Source: Patescibacteria group bacterium
Lineage (GTDB): Bacteria > Patescibacteriota > Minisyncoccia > Moranbacterales > GWC2-37-73
Direction of reading: 5' to 3'
DNA length: 64,000 nt
NCBI GenBank assembly: GCA_022709545.1
Contig: JAKLIP010000001.1
Span: 310,001 to 374,000, forward strand
Part shown: piece after piece, positions 34,859 to 43,981 of the stretch
Numbering within the stretch: position 1 is the stretch's first letter
How the letters are laid out: each line of letters starts with the position of its first letter
Notes under the pieces: model-generated
What the model was told of the DNA's origin: nothing
The model's database searches: none
What the model saw: only the letters and a program-made list of their open reading frames with translations
Program-made: the position numbers and the translations under genes

Positions 34859-34895
34859 TCAGTTAGTATATCTAAAATAATTCAAGGATAATTAT

Positions 34896-36725
34896 ATGAA
34901 AATACCTATAAAAATTCTGCTGTTTTTTTTGACAACTTTGATAATTTTTTTCTCTTTTGGTTTTAATCACATCGGAAAGTTTATTACGGCCGATGAGCAT
35001 CTTTGGATATATGATCGTATTCCAAAATATTGGAAAGCTATCCAGGAACAAGCGTGGGAAAAGACATATGTCCATGAAAAGCCCGGGATAACTTTATCCA
35101 TAATTTCAGGGACAGGATTATTGAAATATCCCAACCCGTCAGACTACCTGAAGAAAAATAAAGCCAGTGAGGTCGGAACAACGCAGCCATTGGAAAATAT
35201 GCTCGCTGCTTTCAGAATTCCGATTCTTATTTTTAATGCACTTTTCTCTTTATATTTATTTTGGATTATCAGAAAAATAACCAAGAATTATTGGATAGCC
35301 ATCTGGTCAATCATTTTCACTCTTCTCTCGCCTATCATTCTTGGAACTTCACAGATAGTAAACGCCGACTCTATTCTTTGGTCATTTTCAATCGCCACAT
35401 TGCTTTCTTTCATTGCATATCTGGAAAATAATGAAAAAAAATTTCTCATTTTAACGAGTTTATTTTTGGGACTTTCAATGCTGACAAAATTCACAGCAAC
35501 AATTCTTATTCCTTTTCTTTTTGTTGTTCTGCTTATTTTTTATTTAGAAAAAATACATGAAAACAAAGAAAACGATCTGGCAAAAAAAATATTCCGGTTT
35601 TCTTGGGAATATTTCCTCGTAGTTGCAGGTTCCATGGCAGTATTTACAATTCTTCTTCCAGCAAGTTTTTTCAGATTAAAACGCTACCTGTATGACGGAA
35701 CTATTGGCTATTCAACTATGCCTTTTGTATTGCTACCTATAACAATTCTGGTAATACTTTTAATCATTGAGTATGTTTGGGTAAAAAATAAATTCAGCCT
35801 CATATTTTTGCAAAAAATAGGACCATTCTGGGAAAAATATTCAAAAATAATCTATTTAACCCTCTTGCTTATTTTTTTGATCACGATTTTAAATTATATT
35901 TTTGGAAAAGATTTTTTGAACTTAGAAAAAATACCGTTTGATGCACGCCAGGGCGGAATATTCAAGAAAGAAAACATTTTCAAGAAAATAATTTTAGAAG
36001 CCAGACCTACTGTTTTCTCGTTGACCCCGCCTGTCATCTTATTCTGCCTGCTTTTGTGGGCTAAATCATTATTTTTAAATTTTAAGGAGAAATTTTTAAT
36101 TCTTTCTCTTTCACTTTTTGTTATTGTTTATAACGCGGCATTGCTTCAGCAAAATTTGCTAAATATTATCCGCTACAATGTAATCATATACCCGATATTT
36201 TCAATTCTGGCAGCTATTGGAATTTATTACGCCATACCGGAAAATAACAAAGCTAAATATTTTCGGCCGGCCACAACAATACTTTTGATTATTTTGAGCT
36301 TAATAAGTCTTCGAAGCATCAAACCTTTCTATTTTAATTACACCAATTTTATGCTTCCAAAAAAATATTTAGTCACTGATTCATGGGGATATGGAGGATA
36401 TGAGGCCGCACAATATCTGAATCCATTGCCCGACGTTGAGAATAAGTCTGCCTGGTCCGACTATTACGGCTTCTGTGATTTTTTTCGCGGAAAATGCACT
36501 TCCGATTATTCGGTTCTTCAAAATGAAATTCCCCCTTCTTTTGATTATTTTGTTTTTACTCGCCGAGGAGAAATAATATATAATCAAAAAATGAGCAAAA
36601 AATCATACGTCAAAAAACACAAAAATATGCCCCAAATAAAAACATATTACGAAAAAACATCCCCCAAATGGGAAATGAAAATTGGAGAAAGACCAGAAAA
36701 CTACATTAAAATATTTGCAAAATAA
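34896..36725 (+). CDS. GT-C glycosyltransferase, ArnT-like (subfamily B)
   Basis: 609 aa: about thirteen membrane segments and a C-terminal soluble tail. First loop FITADEHLWIYDRIPKYWKAI carries the Asp-Glu pair (D33-E34) expected as the catalytic site of GT39/ArnT-like enzymes, followed by HEKPGITLSIISGTGLLK. C-terminal block GYGGYEAAQYLNPLP is shared with the other two subfamily B genes (38648 and 40560). Predicted polyprenyl-phosphate-sugar transferase acting outside the membrane. It faces the subfamily A gene at 36764, 38 nt away. Confidence 0.82.
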   Translation: MKIPIKILLFFLTTLIIFFSFGFNHIGKFITADEHLWIYDRIPKYWKAIQEQAWEKTYVHEKPGITLSIISGTGLLKYPNPSDYLKKNKASEVGTTQPLENMLAAFRIPILIFNALFSLYLFWIIRKITKNYWIAIWSIIFTLLSPIILGTSQIVNADSILWSFSIATLLSFIAYLENNEKKFLILTSLFLGLSMLTKFTATILIPFLFVVLLIFYLEKIHENKENDLAKKIFRFSWEYFLVVAGSMAVFTILLPASFFRLKRYLYDGTIGYSTMPFVLLPITILVILLIIEYVWVKNKFSLIFLQKIGPFWEKYSKIIYLTLLLIFLITILNYIFGKDFLNLEKIPFDARQGGIFKKENIFKKIILEARPTVFSLTPPVILFCLLLWAKSLFLNFKEKFLILSLSLFVIVYNAALLQQNLLNIIRYNVIIYPIFSILAAIGIYYAIPENNKAKYFRPATTILLIILSLISLRSIKPFYFNYTNFMLPKKYLVTDSWGYGGYEAAQYLNPLPDVENKSAWSDYYGFCDFFRGKCTSDYSVLQNEIPPSFDYFVFTRRGEIIYNQKMSKKSYVKKHKNMPQIKTYYEKTSPKWEMKIGERPENYIKIFAK

Positions 36726-36763
36726 TTTAAATATACAGGAATTGATTTCAAATAATTCATACG

Positions 36764-38530
36764 CTATTCTTCCCCTGTTATATTATAAAGATTGTCATCT
36801 CGATCTTTTTTATTGAAAACATCTTTCCAGAAAAGACGGTCTGTTTTAGTTTTAGGGCGGTTGAACCTGAAATCTGCCGAAATGTTTCTATCATTTATCA
36901 TAATTTTTGAAACCATAAGCTGTCCGAATTCTTTCTGTTCAATAACAGTTATGTTATCGCCGAATTTTTTTATAACCGGTTCAGTGCCGTTCTTTGTCGG
37001 AGTTATGGCAAAATACTCCGCATTTGGATCATCATTTATTTTCATAGTTTCATAAACTAAGTCTTTATCTCTTTTTTTATACAAAAGATAATCTATTGGG
37101 CGCACATGCTCCGGCTTTACATAATAATATAAGGTTTTGCCTTTTTCATGGTGTGCATACATCCAGTCTGCAACAGATTGCAAATGCCAAAGCAAGACAC
37201 CATCTTTTGCTTTCAGAATAAGCGACCTTCTTATTTCAACAGTTTCTTTCTGTGAATTTGCCTGCTCCCTGAACCAAGCATAAGTCCCATAGGAGTTCCA
37301 GACAATTATCAGGGATGAAACAACTATTCCCGTCCAAACAGCCTTTTTATATCCAATTTTTTCCTCCAAATATTCATAAATCATGCCTAAAAGAATGAAC
37401 GGTACTGCAAAAACAACAATAAAAAATCTCGGGCGAAGTTGAAATGAAACCGGAATCATAAGGATAAAATAAACACTTATCCAGATTAAAAGAAGAGCCA
37501 AAAAATCTTTTCTTGAATCATTTTTTTCTTTTCTTAATGCACGTAATAGAATAATGACACCTGAAATTAAAATTATTGTTGTCAAGAACATAGCAAAATT
37601 TTCCTTGTTATTCTCTTCCCCATAACACTGCGACGTTGTTATTAAACAATAATAATTCAGATTTTCAGAAATATTTTTGGAAATTTTTTCTATAAATGGC
37701 TTGCTCTCGGGTTTCGAACTCAGAGCTGTGATGAAATTTTTGGTATTTTGCCCATTTTCTTTAATGTCACTGATTATTACAGGCATATATAGCAAAATAA
37801 AAACAAAAAATGCAGCTGCGACATATTTGGAAAATTTTACAATATTTTCTTTTTTGAAATATGAAAATATTTTTTCTTTCTTCCAGAATTCCATTTTAAA
37901 AAGTACGAATAATCCAGAGATTCCGACTAATCCGAAAAATCCGAAGAAATGCAACTGCGACCCGATCACAATTCCCAAAATCCAAAGAATGAGCCAGAGA
38001 TATTTTTTCTTTTCATTCTGCTCCCTAAAAAACTTAAGCAGGCCATAGAAACTCAAAAGAAGGAAAAATTGAAGCGAGTTCGGATTCCAGGCAAAACGCG
38101 AATACTGGATTATGATGAAAGAAAAGGCATACATCGCCGTTATCATCAGTGAATATTTCCTGGAAAAATAAAGTCTTGCAAAAAAGAACAGAAGTATTAT
38201 GGCTGCAATTGAAAAAAACAGGTCCGGATAGGCTAAAACTGGGGGCTGAGATGAATTAAAGATGAGAGTTGAAATATATTGAAAATAGTAAAAAATAGGC
38301 CCCAAACGCAAGAAGCCCTGATCTACTTCTGTTGCTCCGGCTCTGGCTCCCAAAAGAGGCATATAGCCTGGCCCATTTTCCACGATATTATCAATGAGGA
38401 AAGCATCTCGTGCTTGATCCATTTTAAAGTATAGCCAATCATCAAATTGATAAGTCCTTAAAAGAAAAGATGCTATTATAATTATAAAAAAAAATAAAGG
38501 CACTAATTTATTTTTCATAATAATTTTCAT
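36764..38530 (-). CDS. GT-C glycosyltransferase, ArnT/PMT-like (subfamily A)
   Basis: 588 aa with about eleven membrane segments. Loop motif FKMDQARDAFLIDN (D38, D42), then RLGPIFYYFQYIS, PDLFFSIAAIILLFF and YSRFAWNPNSLQFF, as in the pair at 30461-33707. The C-terminal domain is longer and more charged (through about residue 588) than in its two paralogues. ATGs at codons 1 and 5 are both possible. Sugar unknown. Confidence 0.82.
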   Translation of the reverse strand: MKIIMKNKLVPLFFFIIIIASFLLRTYQFDDWLYFKMDQARDAFLIDNIVENGPGYMPLLGARAGATEVDQGFLRLGPIFYYFQYISTLIFNSSQPPVLAYPDLFFSIAAIILLFFFARLYFSRKYSLMITAMYAFSFIIIQYSRFAWNPNSLQFFLLLSFYGLLKFFREQNEKKKYLWLILWILGIVIGSQLHFFGFFGLVGISGLFVLFKMEFWKKEKIFSYFKKENIVKFSKYVAAAFFVFILLYMPVIISDIKENGQNTKNFITALSSKPESKPFIEKISKNISENLNYYCLITTSQCYGEENNKENFAMFLTTIILISGVIILLRALRKEKNDSRKDFLALLLIWISVYFILMIPVSFQLRPRFFIVVFAVPFILLGMIYEYLEEKIGYKKAVWTGIVVSSLIIVWNSYGTYAWFREQANSQKETVEIRRSLILKAKDGVLLWHLQSVADWMYAHHEKGKTLYYYVKPEHVRPIDYLLYKKRDKDLVYETMKINDDPNAEYFAITPTKNGTEPVIKKFGDNITVIEQKEFGQLMVSKIMINDRNISADFRFNRPKTKTDRLFWKDVFNKKDRDDNLYNITGEE

Positions 38531-38564
38531 AATATAACTATTTCAGTATACATTTTTTGCTTGC

Positions 38565-38613
38565 AAAGTCAAAATGTCACCAAATAGACTACTCAATTAA
38601 AATATGCTATCTT
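38565..38613 (+). promoter_or_regulatory. promoter with shared upstream box, GT-C gene at 38648
   Basis: AAAGTCAAAAT (38565-38575), TAGACT (38585-38590), 17 nt ending in TGC, TATCTT (38608-38613). It matches the arrangement before the 34896 gene. Confidence 0.5.
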
Positions 38614-38647
38614 TGTGAGGTAATTTGATTATTTTTTTAAAAAATAA

Positions 38648-40474
38648 ATGCTCAAAAAAATCATCACACCACTTGTTATTTCGCTTGTTATAGCCATAAA
38701 TCTTTTTTTAGGATTATCCAGATTAGACAAATATTCTGCTGTTGACGAACCCTATTGGACATACGGACGAACTTCTAAGTTTTGGACTGCCATAGAAAAT
38801 CACAACTGGAAGTCAACGAATGTAAATGACAAACCAGGTATAACTGTAGCGATCCTTTCTGGTTTTGGTCTGCTTAAATATGATCCGATGCAATATGAGT
38901 CCTTGAGAGAAAATGTAAAGACCGAGCAACAGCTCCATGATATAAGAGCGATTAATTTCTATTTCCGCCTGCCGATTTTCCTTTTCTGCACTTTAATTCT
39001 ATTAGCTTTCTATTTCCTTCTTAAAAAACTTTTTGGAGACATCATTGCGCTTTTGAGTTTTATTTTTATAAGTTTTTCTCCGATTATTTTTGGCATTTCA
39101 TTGATTATAAACCCTGATTCACTGCTCTGGATATTTCTACCCCTTTCAATTCTCAGTTATTTTGTCTTTAAAAAAGAGGAAAATAAAAAATATCTTGTCT
39201 TAAGCGGCTTTTTCATGGGACTTTCCCTTCTCACAAAATATGTTGCCAATATTCTGTATATTTTCTTTTTTGCACTTCCTTTTCTAGAATACATCTTCAT
39301 CGAGAAAAAACCAGTTCTTTCTGAGTATCTTAAAAAATCTTTTGTTAATTATTTAACTTTAGTTGCATTTTCGATGCTAACTTTCTTCATTCTTTTTCCC
39401 GCCTCATGGACAAATTTGGAAATACTTCTAGAAGGCACTTTTCTGAGTAAAGCATTTGAAACAACCTGGCCTGTTTTTGCATCAATTTTTACTCTTGTTG
39501 CATTGGACATCATTCTTCTTAAAAGTAAGGTTATGGGATTGATTTTAGGTTTTATTTCAAAACACAAAACAATTATCGTGCAGATATTTTCCTCATTTTT
39601 TATTCTATTCACCCTGCTTGTTCTCATAAATACATATTCAGGAATGAAATTTATTGATTTTGTTTCCTTCCTTTCTTCACCCAAGGGAATAGGTGCAGAT
39701 AACATTCTAGAATCATATGCTGGAGCAATTCTGTCCGACACTTACAGCCTGATTTTTGGAATGTGTCCTTTTGCCTTTCTTGCTTTTATTTTTGCGTTAT
39801 TTTTAAGTGTCAGGGGAAAAACCTCTATCGATCTTGAGTTGCAGATTATTTTTTATTTTTTAATTTTTATTTTTCTCTACTATTTGGCTTCTTCAGTAAA
39901 TGAAGTTACAGCCACCGTACGCTACCAAATTGTCACCTATCCGCTAGCTATGATAATAAGCGCCATAGGTATATCAAAATTCATATCCTGCAAAAAAGTA
40001 GAGAAATACATTCCAAACACATTAGCTATTGTTTTTGTTTTAGCGGTTTCTTTTCTTGCACTTTTTTCTGCCCGTCCTTTCTATTTGGCCTATGCTTCCC
40101 CGCTCCTGCCGGAAAAATACCTTTTGAACTACAAGGATATGGGTGACGGCAGTTATGAAGCAGCAGAATATCTGAATTCACTGCCTGATGCGCAAAATCT
40201 TATAATCTGGTCAGACAAAGGCTCCGTTTGCGCTGAATTTTTGGGAAAATGCGCAATTGGATATAACAAGAAAAAACTAAAGAACTTTAAATTCGATTAT
40301 GTTGTCGTTTCTTCAGGAAGAGAATCAAAAAGTTCCAAAAGTTTTGGGAGTATTGATGATGTTATCGATATTGAAAAAGCTTATAAGACTGAGAACTACT
40401 TACAAAAAATTATACTTGGTCGCAATAATTCAAATTTCGTGAAAATAGTCGAGACAGATTCTTTGAAAAAGTAA
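38648..40474 (+). CDS. GT-C glycosyltransferase, ArnT-like (subfamily B)
   Basis: 608 aa, about thirteen membrane segments. Loop YSAVDEPYWTYGRTSKFWTAI with the Asp-Glu pair at 33-34, then NDKPGITVAILSGFGLLKYD. Signature end MGDGSYEAAEYLNSLPDAQN and WSDKGSVCAEFLGKC, a paired-Cys stretch. Nearly the same plan as the following gene at 40560-42437; tandem paralogues, each with its own promoter. No clear Shine-Dalgarno (GAGG lies too far upstream). Confidence 0.83.
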   Translation: MLKKIITPLVISLVIAINLFLGLSRLDKYSAVDEPYWTYGRTSKFWTAIENHNWKSTNVNDKPGITVAILSGFGLLKYDPMQYESLRENVKTEQQLHDIRAINFYFRLPIFLFCTLILLAFYFLLKKLFGDIIALLSFIFISFSPIIFGISLIINPDSLLWIFLPLSILSYFVFKKEENKKYLVLSGFFMGLSLLTKYVANILYIFFFALPFLEYIFIEKKPVLSEYLKKSFVNYLTLVAFSMLTFFILFPASWTNLEILLEGTFLSKAFETTWPVFASIFTLVALDIILLKSKVMGLILGFISKHKTIIVQIFSSFFILFTLLVLINTYSGMKFIDFVSFLSSPKGIGADNILESYAGAILSDTYSLIFGMCPFAFLAFIFALFLSVRGKTSIDLELQIIFYFLIFIFLYYLASSVNEVTATVRYQIVTYPLAMIISAIGISKFISCKKVEKYIPNTLAIVFVLAVSFLALFSARPFYLAYASPLLPEKYLLNYKDMGDGSYEAAEYLNSLPDAQNLIIWSDKGSVCAEFLGKCAIGYNKKKLKNFKFDYVVVSSGRESKSSKSFGSIDDVIDIEKAYKTENYLQKIILGRNNSNFVKIVETDSLKK

Positions 40475-40497
40475 CTGGGATATTATATTCTAATTCA

Positions 40498-40526
40498 TTT
40501 ACAATAGCCCTTTTTTGGCTTACAAT
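40498..40526 (+). promoter_or_regulatory. promoter of the GT-C gene at 40560
   Basis: TTTACA (40498-40503), 17 nt, TACAAT (40521-40526). Leader about 27 nt. The spacer holds a small AGCC/GGCT hairpin. Confidence 0.65.
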
Positions 40527-40559
40527 TAAAGCATAAGATAATTTTTCAAGCATTGTAAA

Positions 40560-42437
40560 ATGAAGCAAAAAATCATTGTTTTTTTGGTATTTTTTTCCAT
40601 ATTCATATCTTCACTTTATTTCGGTTTTCCGCGATTGGAAAAGTTTTCCGGAGTAGATGAACCCTATTGGTCATATGACAGAGTTCCTAAGTTCTGGAAT
40701 GCAATAAAAAATATGAAATGGGAGAAAACGCATCTTTGTGATAAACCTGGAATAGTTATTGCGGCAATTTCTGGAATAGGTCTTCCTTTTGACAATGAAG
40801 ATTTCAATAGCATAAAAAAACTTCAAAAAATACGCTATGAAAAGAAGACTCTGGGAGATATTCAAAGAATAGAAAATCTCTACTTCCATCTACGTTTGCC
40901 TGTTTTTCTTTTCACTTTGTCCATGCTACCTATATTTTATTTCCTCATCAAAAAATTACTTGGGCAAAAAATTGCCATATTTTCAGTAATTTTCATCGGA
41001 CTTTCACCGATTTTGCTCGGCATCTCACTGATAATAAATTCAGATGCGATGCTCTGGATTTTGGCAGGACTTTCAATTTTAAGTTTTTTCAATTTTCTAA
41101 AAGACGGACAAAAAAAATTCCTCATCCTTTCCGGTTTTCTTCTCGGACTTTCTGTCATAAACAAATTTGTCGCCAATATTCTTTTTGTATACTTTTTCTC
41201 AATATTCCTTATGGAATATTTTCTATACACCTATCAAAAAACAGAGATTGATGAATATCTGAAAAAATCTTCCGTCAATTATCTTATTCTTTTTGGAGTT
41301 GCAATAGTTTCGGCTTTCCTATTTTTTCCAGCCACTTGGGAAAAAATCTATATACTGTTCAAATATACTGTCGGTCATCCTGTATTCTCTTCTACTTGGC
41401 CAATTTATGTCGGAATCATAGCCATTCTAGCTTTAGATCTAATTATATTCAAAGCAAAATTTTCTAAAATAATTTTTGGCTTTCTGGCAAAACATCGCAA
41501 AATTTTGATAAAAACAATTGCTGGAATTTTCCTCATACTGATAGCCATTGTTTTTCTCCATGTCTATGCCAAATTTAATTTTTTCAACATTCAAGAAATC
41601 ATCGCTTCGCCAAAAGGAATAGGCACTGGCAATTTAGCGCAAAAATACATTGGGGCAATATTAGCCGACACATATAGCTTGATTTTCAGCATTTCGCCTC
41701 TTGTTCTTTTCTTTTTAATTTTCTCGGTCTTTTTTTCTCTGCGCAAAAAAAACGAGCTTGATCGAAAATCCATAACTAAATTTTATATACTCATTTTCAT
41801 CCTGATTTTCTATATGGGTGCAGCTGTAAATGAAGTCATTGCTACCGTACGCTACCAGATTATGGTTTATCCGCTGGTTTTCGTTTTGGCTGCCATTGGT
41901 GTTTCGGAATTTTTAGAAATAAAAAAGATTGAAAAATATGTTACTTCTTTTTTTGCAATTATAGCAATCTTTGCTATTCTTGAAGGAAGCTTATTTTTCA
42001 TAAAACCAAACTTTTTAGCCTATGCATCGGAAATTTTGCCAAAAAATTTCATTGTCAACCTAAAAGGCATGGGTGAAGGAAGTTATGAGGCTACTCAATA
42101 TCTCAATCAGCTTCCAAATGCCGGCAATATGGTAATTTGGTCAGACAAGGGAGCTGTTTGCGAAAGATTTGTCGGCAAATGTTTTGTTGATTTTAAAATA
42201 GAAACTTTCTTAGACAATAAACTTGATTATTTTATTATTTCTACAGATAGAAGGTCGCGCACAGTTAAGTTATCAAAAGAACCTAAAGTTATTAACGGCA
42301 TAGAAACTACAGAAAATGTCGCATCTTATGTAAATTTCGAGGAAATGTATCAAAAGAAAAATGTTGAATTTGAAACAATCATTAGCAACAATCCGAATAA
42401 TTTTGTTAAAGTCATAAAAAATAATAATATACTATAA
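40560..42437 (+). CDS. GT-C glycosyltransferase, ArnT-like (subfamily B)
   Basis: 625 aa, about thirteen membrane segments. Loop FSGVDEPYWSYDRVPKFWNAI with the Asp-Glu pair at 33-34, then CDKPGIVIAAISGIG. C-terminal MGEGSYEATQYLNQLPNAGN and WSDKGAVCERFVGKC align with the gene upstream. Predicted to move a polyprenyl-phosphate sugar outside the membrane. The GtrA-like gene follows 7 nt after its stop, a fitting partner since GtrA-type proteins handle polyprenyl-phosphate sugars. Confidence 0.83.
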   Translation: MKQKIIVFLVFFSIFISSLYFGFPRLEKFSGVDEPYWSYDRVPKFWNAIKNMKWEKTHLCDKPGIVIAAISGIGLPFDNEDFNSIKKLQKIRYEKKTLGDIQRIENLYFHLRLPVFLFTLSMLPIFYFLIKKLLGQKIAIFSVIFIGLSPILLGISLIINSDAMLWILAGLSILSFFNFLKDGQKKFLILSGFLLGLSVINKFVANILFVYFFSIFLMEYFLYTYQKTEIDEYLKKSSVNYLILFGVAIVSAFLFFPATWEKIYILFKYTVGHPVFSSTWPIYVGIIAILALDLIIFKAKFSKIIFGFLAKHRKILIKTIAGIFLILIAIVFLHVYAKFNFFNIQEIIASPKGIGTGNLAQKYIGAILADTYSLIFSISPLVLFFLIFSVFFSLRKKNELDRKSITKFYILIFILIFYMGAAVNEVIATVRYQIMVYPLVFVLAAIGVSEFLEIKKIEKYVTSFFAIIAIFAILEGSLFFIKPNFLAYASEILPKNFIVNLKGMGEGSYEATQYLNQLPNAGNMVIWSDKGAVCERFVGKCFVDFKIETFLDNKLDYFIISTDRRSRTVKLSKEPKVINGIETTENVASYVNFEEMYQKKNVEFETIISNNPNNFVKVIKNNNIL

Positions 42438-42444
42438 AAGATTT

Positions 42445-42912
42445 ATGTTAATAGCTGATTTCATTGATAAAATTGTCAACACTATCGCTGAAAAAATACT
42501 CAGGAGAAAAATAAACAAGGGCTTGCTTCAGTTTTTCCGTTATTTAATTTGCGGCGGAACTTCCACTCTTGTTGATCTTGTCATGCTTTATTCTTTGACC
42601 CATTTTATTGATGTGCATTATTTGATCGCAGCACCAATAGCCTATGTCACCGGAACTGCAACAAATTATACTATGAATATTCTTTTAGTTTTTAAAAGTT
42701 CAGGCAACATCAAGAAGGAATTCCCTCTCTTTGCTATTATCGGTATTGGCGGCCTTCTTTGGACTGAAATTATTATCTGGTTCTTTGTCGACCTGCTGGA
42801 TGTTTATGTGATGATAGCCAAAATTATAGCGATTGTTTTGGTTCTGAATTGGAATTTCTTTATGCGCAAGAAATTCGTCTTTTCTTCCGGATCGGCTTCA
42901 AAAGAGCCATAA
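42445..42912 (+). CDS. GtrA-like membrane protein
   Basis: 155 aa with four membrane segments. FFRYLICGGTSTLVDLVMLYSLT and YVTGTATNYTMNILLVFKSSG (four-helix GtrA fold with the Asn-Tyr pair) and the ending NWNFFMRKKFVFSS are typical. GtrA-like proteins are thought to help flip polyprenyl-phosphate-linked sugars. It is likely cotranscribed with the GT-C gene. A TATAAA box overlapping the upstream stop is 6 nt from its ATG, so a private leaderless transcript is possible. Confidence 0.88.
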   Translation: MLIADFIDKIVNTIAEKILRRKINKGLLQFFRYLICGGTSTLVDLVMLYSLTHFIDVHYLIAAPIAYVTGTATNYTMNILLVFKSSGNIKKEFPLFAIIGIGGLLWTEIIIWFFVDLLDVYVMIAKIIAIVLVLNWNFFMRKKFVFSSGSASKEP

Positions 42913-42970
42913 AAAAGCAATCCAAAAAATCACTTACTTTCAAAATGATTTCAGGAGCAGCTAATAAAAT

Positions 42971-43003
42971 AAAAACACTCATATTAATTATGAGTGGTTT
43001 TTA
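42971..43003 (+). terminator. bidirectional intrinsic terminator
   Basis: Stem CACTCAT / ATGAGTG with A-run before and T-run after, between the convergent gtrA-like and YbhN-like genes. Confidence 0.75.
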
Positions 43004-43023
43004 AAAATATTTATAAAGTATGT

Positions 43024-43956
43024 TTATTTTTTAATTTCTTTATTTTTTAAATAAATCGGTAGCGCTATTATATTTATAAGACCTTGAAAAAAACGATTTA
43101 GGAGTGCAACAATGACTGCAGCAGAAATATTTATACCCATCATCCCAAAAAAGAAAATATAGGCCCATTCTTTTAGCCCGACACCTGCAGGAATCGATGA
43201 AAGAATGCTGATTATGAAAACAACAGAAAAATAATCAAGAGGATTCATCTGAACTCCTATGCTCCAAAATAAAATAATATTTGCCAAACCAACGCCGATA
43301 ACATTAAAAATTACAGAGTATATCATTGTTTTTGCAAAAAGTTTTCTGTCTTTACCAAAGCTTCCGATCTCCTTGATATAAACAAGCATTTTTTGTGGAA
43401 TAAATTTTATCTCTTTTCCAGTAAAAAAATATTTTAATAGCTTAGGTAGAAAAGGAATCAGCACCAAGACAAAAATAAAAAAAATGTTTATAAGCACCAA
43501 GGTTGGTATTTCAGAAATAACCCTGAGATTAATAAGCGAAAAAAAGGGAGTCATTAAAAAAAGTGCCAATAGTCCAGTCAATCTATCGTCAACAACAGTT
43601 GCAGTAGCTTCAGGATATCTTTTGTCTTTCTTGCCTATTTGATAGGATCGAAAGATGTCTCCTCCTATAGTTGAGGGCACAAAATTATTTATAAAAGCAC
43701 CAGTTATATAAAGCTTTAAAAAAGTAGATAATTTTTCCTTAAAACCTTTGCTTTCAGCTAGGCACTTCCACTTGATTGAAGAAATTATCAGCCCGAAAAA
43801 AACAACTACCAGATAAAAAATTATATACAAAGCTGATATGTCTTTGAGATAAGAAAGGGACTCTTGCCAGTCTATTTTCAAGATTATCCAGATTATAAAG
43901 ACAAGGCTGATAAGAATTTTCAGAAAATTTATTAGAATTTTTTTATTACTTATCAT
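43024..43956 (-). CDS. YbhN/UPF0104-like integral membrane protein (LPG synthase transmembrane-domain family)
   Basis: 310 aa, about eight membrane segments. LKLYITGAFINNFVPSTIGGDIFRSYQIGKKD and the matching second-half block SILSSIPAGVGLKEWAYIFFFGMMG are the family landmarks. Related domains serve as lipid flippases in lysyl-phosphatidylglycerol synthases; here there is no synthase domain. It is the last gene of the unit from 47447 and may move a lipid-linked product. Substrate unknown. Confidence 0.82.
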   Translation of the reverse strand: MISNKKILINFLKILISLVFIIWIILKIDWQESLSYLKDISALYIIFYLVVVFFGLIISSIKWKCLAESKGFKEKLSTFLKLYITGAFINNFVPSTIGGDIFRSYQIGKKDKRYPEATATVVDDRLTGLLALFLMTPFFSLINLRVISEIPTLVLINIFFIFVLVLIPFLPKLLKYFFTGKEIKFIPQKMLVYIKEIGSFGKDRKLFAKTMIYSVIFNVIGVGLANIILFWSIGVQMNPLDYFSVVFIISILSSIPAGVGLKEWAYIFFFGMMGINISAAVIVALLNRFFQGLINIIALPIYLKNKEIKK

Positions 43957-43981
43957 TTTTAAAAAATATCTTTTTTATTTC

